DNA from: Allomyces macrogynus ATCC 38327
Taxonomy: Eukaryota > Blastocladiomycota > Blastocladiomycetes > Blastocladiales > Blastocladiaceae
Reading direction: 5' to 3'
Length of the DNA stretch: 64,000 bases
Assembly: GCA_000151295.1 (NCBI GenBank)
Contig: GG745342.1
Span: 687,109 to 751,108, forward strand
Shown: positions 36,201-47,326 of the stretch, in pieces
Layout: every line of letters starts with the position of its first letter
How positions within the stretch are numbered: position 1 is the first letter of the stretch
Program-made: the position numbers and the translations under genes
The notes under the pieces: generated by a model
The model's database searches: none
The model's input: only the letters and a program-made list of their open reading frames with translations
Told to the model about the DNA's origin: nothing

Positions 36201-39200
36201 GCATGGGCGATTTGGCGCAAAGTCCGCTGGTCCTGCTGCCGCCCCCGCCGCCGCCGCCGGTTCTCGCCGACTTGACCACGGTTGACGGCAACCTGTGCAT
36301 TGCACTGTTTGTCGCCACGCACATGAACCGGCTCCTGTGCCCGGACCAGCCGATTTTGCGCGAGTCCTATACGTTGCCCTTGACCGACGATGTCGTGGCC
36401 AATTTGACCAAGGTCCTGACCCACGCTCTGACTGCCGGCAATGGCCTCGACCGTATCTTGCGTGCGTTCCAGGGTCTGAAGCCGAACACGACCGATCCGC
36501 ATAGCAGCGTCTTGATCCGGACCCTCTCGAAGCGCGTTTCGGCGCGATTCGCCCTGGTCGATTGCATTGTCGTGCACGAGACCGTTTTTAAGGACAAGAA
36601 CGCTCGCCGGCGATTTTCATGCGACGACGTGCATGCCTCGCCCGTGATCGCTGGGCAGATTCGACGCTACTTGACGGAATGGCTGCCGGCCTTGCTCGAG
36701 CACGGTGGCATGCCGTTCCGTGTGCCCGGCGACGACAATGCAGGTGGAACCATTTTCCCTGTGTTCGACCGAGTCTCCGACGATGCTGGCCAAGTATCGA
36801 TCCGGTGGGCCGAGTCGACAGCCGAGCGATCGGACGCAGTGCAGCTGTTGAACCTAAAATTCCACGACGAGACGAATAGTGCGTCGTCGCTCGCACCGCT
36901 GATGTTGACGTTGCCGGCTCCCAAGTTGCCCCCCGTCCTCCGAGAATTGCGCCCGATTGACGGCAATCTCTGCATTGCGCTCTTTGTGGCCGTCGCCTGC
37001 GACGCGCACGTGCATCCGAAACGCGCCATTTACCAGCAAACGTTCTCCGTGCCCATGCCCGTGGATGTGGTCGCGACCATGACGGCGGCGCTGGTCGACA
37101 TTCTGACGGCGGGCGTCGGCATGAAGCGCACGATCCGCGCGTTCCCGATGCGGCACGCCGGGCAGGACCCGGACGCGCTGCGCGCAACGGCCGAGCTCCC
37201 AAATTACTTCAAGGTCGTGCGCCTGCTGCTCGCGCAGCTCGCGCGGCCCGCTCTCCGCACCGACGACCTCGCGGGGGTCTCAGCCCCGCACCGCGCTCCC
37301 GCCGTCGCCGACCGCATTCGCCGGTATCTCGTCGATTGGACGCCGGCACTCGTTGCCGCGGGCGGCCTGCCGTTCCGCACCAAAACGGGCAAGACCTCCA
37401 GCGAGTACTCGACGCGCGCCATCCCGTGCATCTTTGATCAGGGCATCGACGAGGTGTCCGGCGAACACGTGCTCCGATGGGCCGTGACCGCGCCGCACAA
37501 GCAGCACGCCGCGCGGGATTTGTACCCAAAGTTTGACCAAGAGGTGGGCAAGCGCGCCGCGGCCAACCTCGGCGACGACAAGCCGGTGGACGGCGACACG
37601 GAACAAGGACTATCCACCAACGACGGCAACTTGTGCATTGCCCTGTTTGCCGCCGCCGCGCTCGAAGATCAGCACCAGAACCTGGGTGCTCGGCCAATCG
37701 ACCACGACGAGTATCCAGTCCCGCTCGATGCCGCGCACGTCGCGTCGCTCGCCGACCGCTTGGTGGCACTGCTCGGCACGGCCTTGAATTCCCGGATCAC
37801 GGCGTTTGCTATACCCGAGTACGCCGCGCGCATTCTGGCTATCAACGGCACGCTCCAGAAACGGCGCACGGTGCGCACAATCCTAAACGAGCTCGTCGAG
37901 CGAGAGTCGGGACCCGCCGCGATGAGCAAGACGCCGCAAACGCACGAGGCCGTGCGCGACCGGATCGAGCAGTACCTGACGGTCTGGGTCCCGGGTTTGA
38001 CCGAGAATGACGGCACTATGGGGTTCCCGATCCCGGCTGGTGTCGTGGACATCGACGCGATCCCGAGCGTGCTCGAGGTGGTGGTCAACGCCGACGGGCA
38101 GCGCGTGATGCGCTGGACCGATTTGGCCGCGCTCGGCCGTGCCGCGGCCGCGGCGTTTTGTCATGATTTGGCCTTGGGTGACTCCGACAACGACGACCAC
38201 GACGTCGACGACCGCGCCGGGCCGGCATCGCGCACCGCGGCCAGGACTCAGGTCCGGCATGCGCCAGCGACGTCGGTCCCGGCCGACGACCGGCTCCTCG
38301 CGTCGCCATGGACGCTCGCCAATTTCGCGATGCTAGTGTGGTCGGCCGTCGCCGACGATGTGCGCCACGACCCGAACCGCGCGATTTACAGCACGTCGTT
38401 CCACATGACGACCGACGATGGCAACGCCAACCGTCACGACCTCGTCGCGCACCTCGCTCATTGCTGCATGGCCTCGGCCGCGCACGTCGTCCTGCAGGCG
38501 CCGCCGCCCGGCGCCTCGCACACTGACCTCGTGCCCATGACCTTGCCCGAGGCGCAAGACCTGGCCGTCAATCCGACCCTGAAGCAAGGGAGACGCAAGC
38601 AAGTCGCGCTCGAGAAATTGGTCGGCGCGTACCTGACCGCGGCGCTCGGCGCGGTGCGGAGTAGCGAGACGTGGATGACGCCCGCGGGCGTGGCCGTGCC
38701 GTGTGTGTTGGCGCGGGACCCAGGTGGGGAAGATAGGGTGGTGTGGAATGTGCAGCTCGCGGTGGCGGCAGAGCCGGTGACGTTTTGGGCGCCCGACGGT
38801 GCCGAGCCCGTGGGGCACAAGCAGATGCGGCAGATGGGCAAGGCTGAGCGGAGCGCGCGCACGCCGACGCCGGCGGTGGTGGGCCAGACGACGGCTCGTG
38901 GACGCGATTCGACTCCTCGGCGTGATGCTACCCCTCGCCGCGACCTGGTTGGGCTCTTTCCGAACCAAGTGCCTGCGCGGGTTCAACTGGTATGACTCCT
39001 TTCCTTTCAGATCCCTGACCATCATTAACCTTCCATTCACATTAACGGCGACATGTAGGACGTGGCCGTGGATACCCCGGACGCCACGCGAGCCCTGGCC
39101 GACCAGTGCCACGCGCAGCTGTGCGCGCTCGTCGACCGGCTCGCCGCGCACATGCTCGCCACGCTCAACCTGCCGGCCAACTACTACAACACGGCCGCAA

Positions 39201-40690
39201 TCCTGGCCGCATGGGAGACGCACGTCAAGAACGCCACCGCCGACGCCGCGTCGCTGGCTCTGGCCCGCGACACGAACCTTGAGCACTTGGCGCAATTCCT
39301 CGCCGCGTCCCTCGCATCGCAGCTCGCGACCGAGTTCTCCGCCCGCGTCGGCGCGGTTTCCGATCCCGATGCCGCCTCCATCTGCCACGCGGCGCACGCC
39401 GTGCGGCAATGTATCCAGGACCTCGCAGCGAGTCGGGCCGCCGAACCCATCTACCTGTCGGACCTCTACGATAACGCGGCCCCCTGGGCACAGGCGATGC
39501 ACGCGGCGCTTGACGCGACCTGGGAACTGCTGCGCACGGTGAACGTGCATCGCGCGCCGGGCCTCGCCGTGGATATCGTGCGCGACGCAGTGCTCGAATT
39601 GGTCGTAGTCTGCGCGACCCTGGCGCGGGTGCACGTGCGCGTCGAGTTCCCGCCGCTCGGGGGCGCGTTTGATGCCGAGCGGATGGCCAAGGTCGGGCCG
39701 CCCATGTTCACGGGCGCGACCCGCGGCGATGGGAACGATACCGCGGCGGAAGCCCAGCACCAGCAGAAGCTGCTTGTTGTCGCGGCAATTACGCCGTGGC
39801 TCACGCGCACCGACGACGGCACGCGCGTCGTGCCGCTCCGCGCCGAAGTCATGTGCGGGCGCCTGGTCTTGTGCGCCAGCGACCACAACCGTGCTCAGCG
39901 CGATGCGAGTGCCGCGGCCATGGGCGACTCGGCCGTGTGGACGATTCCCGACACCCCCGCGGCCGCGACCGCGACGCCCGTGAAATGGACCGCGGCCATC
40001 GGCTCGCGCTCAGCGAGGACCGACTCGCCCAGTCTCGCGGCGCCGGCGCGGCTCTGGTTGACGCCCGTGGACCGGACGCCACGGCCGCCCGTGAAACGCG
40101 TGGCCAAGTTGCACGTGTGCGCGGATTGTGGGTTGACCACGGAACGGCAGTTCAAGATGGATCCAGAGACGGGCCGCGCGCAGTGTCGCCGGTGCCGGCA
40201 GCGCGACCTGCGGCGCGCGCGGAAGAAGGGCGGAGCCACGGCCACGGCGTCTGTGGTGGAGCTCGATGACGTTGTGATGGCCGAGGCCAAGCCGGATGCG
40301 CGGCCGGCGCTGCCACTGCCGGCGTGCGTCAGGTGTGGGACGACGGGATCGCAGTGGTGGAGGACGGCGCCGCGCGGCGGGCTCTTGTGTACTGCGTGTG
40401 CGGCGGCCGGACCCGCGGCGGCGGCAGGTGCTGGGAAAGGGGTGCGTCAGCGTGCGCGACCATTGCTCGAGGTAGAAGAAGAGGAGGAGAGTGTGGGCGA
40501 GGACATGGTGCTGGACGGTGGGGAAGACGAGGAGGACGGCGGCGCGGTGGGGGAGGGCCAAGACGGCCCGCTCGGCGGGCTCCTTGACGATGACGAGAGC
40601 AGCGACGACAATAGCGACGGCGAGTACACGGAGTCGACCGCGCCGGCGGCGAAGCGGCGTCGCGTGTCCGGCGCGCCGCGGTCGCGGTAG
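33215..40690 (+). CDS. Copy 3: giant protein with six NLCIALF repeats, terminal variant, domain B and two fingers
   Basis: The model joins 33215-33566, 33801-38989 and 39059-40690 (2,390 residues); an ATG at 33623 in the long exon is the alternative start (2,332 residues). Six repeats begin near 33925, 34699, 35525, 36284, 36959 and 37622, with DGNLCIALFVAV as the typical opening. The terminal variant near 38311 reads NFAMLVWSAVADD. The 69 bp intron 38990-39058 (GTATGA...GTAG, phase 0) sits where copy 2 has its phase-0 intron, and links the repeats to domain B (HMLATLNLPANYYNTAAILA). Two fingers follow: CADCG...CRRC near 40118-40200 and CVRCG...CTAC near 40324-40400. The C-terminus is very acidic and ends with a basic KRRR. 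Function unknown; nuclear nucleic-acid binding is likely from the fingers. Confidence 0.65.
33925..38830 (+). repeat. Six tandem NLCIALF protein repeats plus terminal variant (copy 3)
   Basis: Repeats follow one another with short linkers and no intron in the whole array, unlike copy 2. Most resemble the DGN-type repeats 1-3 of copy 2 rather than the DDQ-type repeats 4-9. The sixth has an extra residue or two in the first block (ALEDQHQNLGARPID). The terminal variant lacks the RRTIR block but keeps the order of the other conserved blocks. Confidence 0.8.
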
Positions 40691-41057
40691 GGGATGGGCG
40701 CGTTTGACGCGGTGTGAAGAGGCAAACGGGGCGATTGATTGTTGGAGAGCAGAGTATAATTTCATACACGGTGATGTGAGCAATGATCATTCGTTCGCGC
40801 GCATGGACAAGGCGGAAATGGCACAAGAACGGCTGTGTGACGCGCACGCACGAGCTTGTGACTCGATCGAGCCAAGATCGCCCTTTGACCAGGCGGTCGC
40901 CCACGACCAACTGGGCGACCACCACCACGACGACGACGCCGACCACAGCACGACGCGGCCACCATGGCGTGGGACCCGCCATTTGGCGCAATGCCGCCAC
41001 CGCGACCCGTCACGCAGCTCGCGCACCTCGCGCCGCCCCTCGCCGCCCCCGCCACCG

Positions 41058-42833
41058 ATGTCATCTTCGTCACGCCGCCGCGACTCCCGGTCGCGCTCGC
41101 GTTCTCGCTCCCTGTCTCGGTCGCTGTCTCGCTCTCTTTCGCGGTCGAGTCCGCGGACGCCGCTCCGCGGCTGGCGTGAGGACCGCAGTCACCATGACCG
41201 GGGCCGCTCAACGGCCGACACCCACAGCCGGGCGCCGTCGCGCGACCGCTATGCCGTCGACCGTCTGCCGCGCATCCCGCGTCATGGCGATGACCGCGAC
41301 GACCGGTCGGAGCGCAGCCGGACGGACCGGGATAGGCACCGCTCTGACCGCGACTGGTCCGACCGCAGCCGCACGGACCGGAGCCGGGCAGATCGTGACC
41401 GCGACCGCGATCGCAAGGACCGAACCGACCGCAAGGGCCGAACCGACAGCAAGACGGCGACCGCTCGGAGCGGAAGAGTGGGCGGGACCGCGACCGCGAC
41501 TACCGCACGGATCGCGAACACACCGACCGCTCGGACCCCACGGACTGCGCGGACCGCGGTCGCTCTGACCGCGAGGCGTAAGCGTGAACGCCATCGCGGC
41601 GACTATCGCATTAAGCGTGAGCAGGAACGTGACCGCGACTACCGCATCAAGCGTGAGGACGAACGCGACCACGACGACTGGAGCACGCGTGAGCGTGATC
41701 GTGACCGTAGTGACCGCGCTGATCGAGACCGCTCCGACTGGGAGCGCTCCGAACGGGACCGCGCCGGCCGTTCTGACCGTGGCCGCACGGAAAGCCGCCG
41801 CCGGCCCGCCGACGAAAGCGATAGGCGCCACGGCGACCGCCGCCAGGGACCAACCAAATTCGACGAATCTGACGAGGGCGCCGGTAGCAGCGCGACCTCG
41901 GCTCCGCACTGGTCGGCGCGCTCCAATGCGCGTCGCCGCCGGTATCATGATGGCGAGGACCATAGTACGATCATGTGCTGCAGGTGTAATGGAGTGTCCT
42001 ATTCACATTGAACTAACCTCACGAAAGATGTGCTCACAGAGGACGACCCGCGCGCACCGGCGTCTCGGCATACGGACCACGGCCGTCGGCGCCTGCCGCC
42101 ATCGCTCGGCCCGCCCACGCGTCACGCATCACCACCGCCGTCACCTCGACCTCCCGCTCCGCCAATGCCCATGCGGGTCGCCCCGCCGCCAACACCAGTC
42201 GCTCCGCCATCGCGCGCTCGCCCTCAACCACCGGCACGTCCCGCCCTGCCAGCCGCCGACCGCCGCCCGTGGTCGCCATCGCCGCCATCATCTCCGGCGG
42301 CACCTCCACCGCCGCGGCGCGACATGCGGCTCAGCGACGTGTCCTTCCACAACTGCAACCTGCTGATTGCCCTGGTCGTGTCTGTGTTTTACGACCAAGT
42401 CAGCCACTCCCACCGCCCATTCTACCGGCACACGTTCACGCTCCCGCTACGGCCACACGATGTGGCCGCGATTCAAAAGCACTTGATGCGCGTCTTGGGC
42501 GCTTGGGTCGACCACAACGTACGTGGATGCAACGTGATCAAGGTGTCAGAATCCGACTCGAGGCCGCCCCCCCCCCCCCCCCTGCCGGCATTTGCGCCGA
42601 CGCCGTGGTTCAACCCGCCACGCGACGGCGTGCGCGTCGCCACCACCACCGGCGGGCCAGTCACGCCAAGGACACCTGCAGCCGAGACGGACTCGCCGCG
42701 GTCGTCAGGTCCGCGGACGCGCGTGCTGCGTGCAGTGCCCGGCGGTGGCGGCGCGGGACAGGCACGTGGTGGCCGGCAGGGGGCCCCGGCGGCGCCGTCG
42801 CCGTGTGCTGGGGAAATGGAGGGGCCGCGGTGA
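41058..42833 (+). CDS. Arg/Ser/Asp-rich protein fused to a truncated NLCIALF repeat
   Basis: The first exon encodes an RS run (SRSRSRSRSLSRSLSRS), then long Arg/Asp-rich stretches (DRDRDRDRKDRTDRK), like SR-type splicing or RNA-binding factors but with no RNA-recognition domain visible. A 75 bp phase-1 intron, 41965-42039 (GTACGA, ACTAAC branch-like site, CTCACAG), removes the in-frame TGA at 42009-42011 and joins a Pro-rich segment and the first block of an NLCIALF repeat: NCNLLIALVVSVFYDQ, then RPFYRHTFTLPL. The repeat ends after about 60 residues, near a GTACGT donor at 42509 and a C16 run, so a further exon is possible. The start is uncertain: the ATG at 41058 is in frame, but a better-placed ATG at 40964 (ACCATGG, MAWDPPFGAM) is in another frame. 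Confidence 0.5.
42567..42582. repeat. C16 homopolymer
   Basis: Sixteen C inside the predicted 3' exon of the RS/NLCIALF gene. If the GTACGT at 42509 is a donor, this would lie in an intron. An error in its length would shift the frame downstream. Confidence 0.85.
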
Positions 42834-43855
42834 TGTGCGAGTTGTTTGTGAGGAGGAGGGGAGGAGGTCGATCGTTCTTTGAGAGCGACGACGTGTCGCT
42901 GGACGTGGACAAATGGATTGGATTGGATTGTGATTGCTACGTGCTCATGTCATGTCATCCACTCCAGCGGTGCTCGTGAGTCGTGTCCAAATTGCACCAG
43001 CGATCAAGAGCGATCAAAACGGAATCAAACGCTGCGAGTTGGATTTGATGTCCCGCCGACACACGAGAGCAAAGCAAGTCAAGTCGTCATGAACCGTATT
43101 GATCATTACTCAATATCAAGCAATCGACAAGCACAGCGTCCACGAACCGAAAAAAAAAAAAATTTATGACGCCGAGCCGGTGCCAACACAGGCGCCTGCT
43201 CCGCCATGCTCGCAGTTCGATCAACAATCCACGAGCACAAGCAAGAGCACGAGCGACCCGGAGCCCACGAACCGGGTTTCTGCGCATGACCGCCGCGACC
43301 ACGGACGCGACGCACCACCACAAGGACCAGCGCTAGTGGGAGCGCGCACACGTCAGGCAACAAACGGCGACATGTGCGGGAAAGGGGGGCGCAGCGATGC
43401 GCACGCTGCACAGGCAGCACAGACCACAAAGAGGGCGGGGGGGAGAGGGGGAGGGGGATTAGCGGCGCGTCGGCTCTGCACCGCGCACGTCAGTCGCGCG
43501 CGCACACGAGGTCGCCGCCGAACCAGCAGTCAACGACCAGGAATGCGTGCAGACAGAGGAGAACCGACGCACGAGCGGAGCGGGGTGGGAGCGCGCCAGG
43601 AATCACAACACAACGTCAGACGACCAAGCAAAACGGGATCAAAAATGGTTGGGCGAGGGAAAGAAGCGCAAAGGAAACGTCAAAGGGAACGGAACGGAGG
43701 AAGGGCAAATCGTCTCAGTAGTGTGTATGAAGGGGAGGAAGCACGGCCAACGAAGGAACAGCAAAGCGAAGAACAGGAAATGCAAAAACGCCCCATGCGA
43801 GAGAGGAGAACCGAGCCAAAGTCGAACCGTGCCAGGTACCAACCAACCAACGAGC
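42834..43855. other. Spacer between convergent genes
   Basis: About 1 kb between the convergent RS/NLCIALF gene and the homeobox gene. It includes an A12 run near 43150 and a G-rich stretch near 43436-43457. The plus-strand frames here are Arg/Ala/Gln-rich and show no conserved motif. No gene supported. Confidence 0.45.
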
Positions 43856-45485
43856 TCACTGCATCCACGAGTACGCGCGCTGCCGCGGAACCGCTGCTGC
43901 CGGGTGCTGATGCTGCATCTGCGCCGTCGTCGGCATCCAGAGCGCGTTCTCGTGCGCCGCCGCGTTCGCCGACGCGGGGTAAGTGTTGAGCAGGGCCTCG
44001 AACGCGACATAGTCGAGCTGGAACTCGGGCGCGGGCGCGGCGGGCGGAGGGGCCGGCGCGACCAGCGGTGCCGGCGCGTGCCACGCGCGGTCGAGCGGCG
44101 ACGTGGGCGTCATGGGCAGGACCGTCGGGAGCCCAAGCGGCGCGGCCGGCGGGACCGGCAGCGGGATCCGGCTCGCGGCAACGGGTGCCGACGCACGGCG
44201 CGATAGCAACGGCGCGAGCGCCGGGAGCGTTGGCGTCGGCACGGGCGTGGGCGGCGCGGCGGTCGCAGCCGGACGCAGCTCGACGACGGTCGGGGTCGCA
44301 GCATTGGGCGACGCCGACGCGGTCGACTTGACACGCGGCAGTGCAACCTTGGTGATGGCCGCCGACTCGAGGTCGGCCGACGCGCCCGAGGCCTTGGCCT
44401 TGGCCGCCTTCTTCTTGAGCTTGATGCGGTGGTACTGCCGCTGGTTCTGCGAGCACGAAGAGCGAGTACGCGACAGTTAGTAAATGCACCGTGCAAGCGA
44501 CAACGGCCCGTGTCGCGTCAAAAAGCACGTATTTTACCTGGAACCAAATCTGCACCGTGCGCACCGGGATGCCGAGCTCGCCCGCGAGCTGCTCCTTGGT
44601 CGCGCGGTCCGGGAAGTACGTGACGGCGTAGACGCGCTTCAAAATCGCCGTCTGCTCGCGCGTGAGCCGCGACCGCGGCTTCTCGCTCGCCGCTGCTGCC
44701 GGAGACGTGGCCGTCGACGTCGCGTCGTCGTCGGACGTGGCCAACGTGCGCGTCGCGTTCGACGACGCGGGCGAGGGCCGCGGCGAGGGCAACGGCGACG
44801 GCGGCGCGGCAGGCACGTGCTCCTTCTTGACGACGACGGGCGCCACCTTGTTGGCGGCGTGCGTAACCGCGGCAGAGGGCTCGGGCTTGACGTACTGGTC
44901 GGCAAACGGCATGAAGGGGTGGTGCAGGACCAACGGCGGGTTGCTCGGCGGCGCCATGAACGGCAGTCGCGCGGCGGCATCGAGCGCGTCGGTCGTCGCG
45001 GTACGGGTCGTCGGTGCCGTCTCGGCAAGGGGCGTGGGCAAGAAAGAGGTCATCCACGACGCGGCGGCCACGTCGGCCAACGTCGGCGCCGCCAGCAGCG
45101 TCGACGGGGTCGTGGTCGTCGTGGTTGTCGTGGCGACGTACGGGCGAGGTGCCGGCGTCATCACGGGACCGTGCGCGTGAGGGGCGGCGGCGGTAGCAGC
45201 TTGGCCATTTGGGACCGACCAGCAGTCCATCATGGCCGACGTTGCCGCTGCTGCTGCTCCTGCTGCGGTCGCGGATGCCGGCACCATCGACGCAAGGGGA
45301 CCCGCCGGACCCGCCGGGTGTGGCAGGGAAGAACAGGAAGAAGGAAACAGGGATGGCAGGGTAAGATCAAATGAGGATGATGGGGAGAGCGGCATGGCGT
45401 TGAGGTTGGCGTCGGTGAGCGACGCGTCAAAGAGGTCGAGTGGGCAGAGCGGCAGGGCCATGGCGGGCGGCAGCAGGGCGTCCAT
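43856..45485 (-). CDS. Homeodomain transcription factor
   Basis: Exons 45485-44538 and 44446-43856 give 512 residues. The homeodomain lies at about residues 267-326: LTREQTAILKRVYAVTYFPD as helix 1 and loop, then KEQLAGELGIPVRTVQIWFQ and NQRQYHRIK for helices 2-3. The usual WF-N-R residues are present (W48, F49, Q50, N51, R53 in homeodomain numbering), so DNA binding should be intact. The 90 bp intron (44537-44447) falls exactly between Q50 and N51 and contains a perfect TACTAAC branch site. The regions before and after are Ala/Pro/Thr-rich and probably disordered; a Thr run lies near residue 125. Homeodomain proteins bind DNA in the nucleus and regulate development. The start has good context (GCCATGG). 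No close paralogue lies nearby. Confidence 0.85.
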
Positions 45486-47326
45486 GGCGATGCGAGCGCG
45501 GTGAAGACGTGCAGCACGAGGAAATGAAGATGAAGAAATGAGCGCAAACTGGGTCCCCGACTGGCAGTGGCGGAGCGCGAACAGAAGCACTTCGAGCAGG
45601 CGAACCAGCACCTGTGAAGCGTCGTACGGCTGGCGCGCACGACAAGGCAAGGCCCGAGTGGCACAAGGAGGAGCGGAAAGGGCAGCGCAAAGTCGACCGC
45701 GGGGGGGGGGGGGGGGACCAGAGCAAGAGGGAGCGAGAGGAACACAAACGAGGAGACAGGGGCGGCGATGGGCGTAAATAATTGAGAGAATGCCACACGA
45801 TCCGACGAGTCCGGTCCGGGTTCACGACGACGACACCAACGATGGGCCCAATCAAGCTGCGGGGCCCGCGCAAGAGCAAGGATGCAATGAAATCGGTTGA
45901 GGGGAGAGAGAGCAAGACCACGGCCGCGGGGGAGCGGCGGGTATAAGTATGTATCGTCGTGGACGCGGTCGCACGCCAGCAAAGTCTTTGGCCGGGCCGT
46001 GCGTGCCAACGAAGTCGAAGCGGTGTTTTGGTGGCGGCGCAAGGCGGGCCCATGCGCCCGCCGCGAGTGGAAGACCGAGCTGGCGACAACCGTGCAGGCA
46101 CGGTGGCGTCGATGGCGACGTCGGCTGTCCGTGCGCGCGTGTTTCTGCGCAAACGTACGAGACGGTACGAGACGTATGCGCGTTTGGCGCCGTTTCAAAA
46201 AGTAGCAAAAATTTACGACGCAATGCCTCGCTTTTCTCTCTCTCTTGCTTTTCGCAAGGAAGGCCGCGGCACGCCTTTTCCTGCTTTTCCCAGCGAGAAA
46301 ATATGTTTTCGGCCGGAAATGTGCTGCGTGGCGGGGCGAGCGGACCAACAAACGCCATCTGTTCATCGCAGGCTTGTCCAGGCTGGTGGCGCACCGACGC
46401 GGCCATCGCGCCGAGCATCGAGTCAAGAATGCCTCCAACGTGGTGCGACTGCAATCGTCCCCCACCCGGTTGCAACCAAATCACGAATGGGGACGACCAA
46501 GGGCGACGAAGAATGACGGAGGGCCGCTCACCTTGGATCAATGCTGTTGCGTTGTGACCAGCCGCGACCGGTGAGCGAGGGTGCCCCACATGTCGAGGCA
46601 TATTTTTGGGCGGCCACCGTCCACAGCGAGAAGCAGCATGCGGACGCGCTGGATTGCAGCAAGTTGCAGCTTGGTGGGCCGCGTCAGCACGGCGTGGTGA
46701 CATGCAGCCGAGGTCGCGATCGCGATAAACAAAAGTTCGCAGAAAGGGGGCGTGTCAGGTGCAACCGTGCAGAAATTCAACGGGATGGGCAATAATAAAA
46801 AATGAATTCATTGGGCCGCATTCAGCCGGAGCCGTTTCTGCAGCCGCCGAACCACACGCGATCCGCGATCCGTCGCCAATGTCGCAGGCAACTGGGGGGG
46901 ACCGATCGATTCGGCCGGGGCGACAGTGGATGCTGGGCCCAGTCTTTGGCTCCCGTGTGAAGTCGGTAGTGTTGGAGAGCGGGCTGCGGACGCGCTGTGA
47001 TCAGAAAAGTGATCGCTGGCACCTAGACCGCGCTCTACTGACGATCTGCGTGGCCCACTTCGCGACCGCTGACGCTGCTGCCTGACACGACCCGCGAAAA
47101 AAAATTGCATAGGACAATGTATCAAAACGTCAAAGCAAGCAAGCCAGAGACCGCTGCAACTTTCGTGCCAAGCGGCGCAGAGGGTGTCGATCAGCTGGCC
47201 ATCCCACCGACCCCGCCCCGACAGCGCCCTTCGCACCGACCCAAAACCAACAAAAACGCGATATGTACATGATTCTCCTCCTTGTCCACCCCACCCCCAC
47301 TCGTCCGCACGCCCCACGCCACCCGT
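45486..47326. other. Long spacer upstream of the homeobox gene
   Basis: About 1.8 kb between the homeobox start and the cyclin stop, both genes being on the minus strand. It probably holds the homeobox 5' leader and promoter. It has a G16 run at 45701-45716 and A/T-rich patches (TAAATAATT near 45775; AATAATAAAAAATGAATT near 46791). Long minus-strand frames enter from the homeobox side but carry no motif. No gene supported. Confidence 0.45.
45701..45716. repeat. G16 homopolymer
   Basis: Sixteen G about 220 bp upstream of the homeobox start codon, so within its likely 5' leader or promoter. Confidence 0.9.

Noticed and set aside
38333..39886. 517-codon minus-strand frame across the end of copy 3
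   Set aside because: It spans the intron and exons of the plus-strand gene and has no motif; the plus-strand frames show paralogy to copy 2.
13483..42833. Possibility that the array is a transposon or retroelement cluster
   Set aside because: No reverse transcriptase, integrase, transposase, terminal repeats or target-site duplications are visible. The units are spliced genes with conserved domains in a fixed order.
43680..44446. Unspliced continuation of the homeobox frame to a 656-codon product
   Set aside because: Reading through the intron interrupts the homeodomain after Gln50 and gives Arg/Ala-rich sequence. The spliced frame restores N51 and R53 and ends in a Pro-rich protein.
45486..46465. 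411-codon minus-strand frame upstream of the homeobox gene
   Set aside because: It overlaps the homeobox first exon in another frame and the likely 5' leader. It has no motif and crosses the G16 run, whose length decides the frame.
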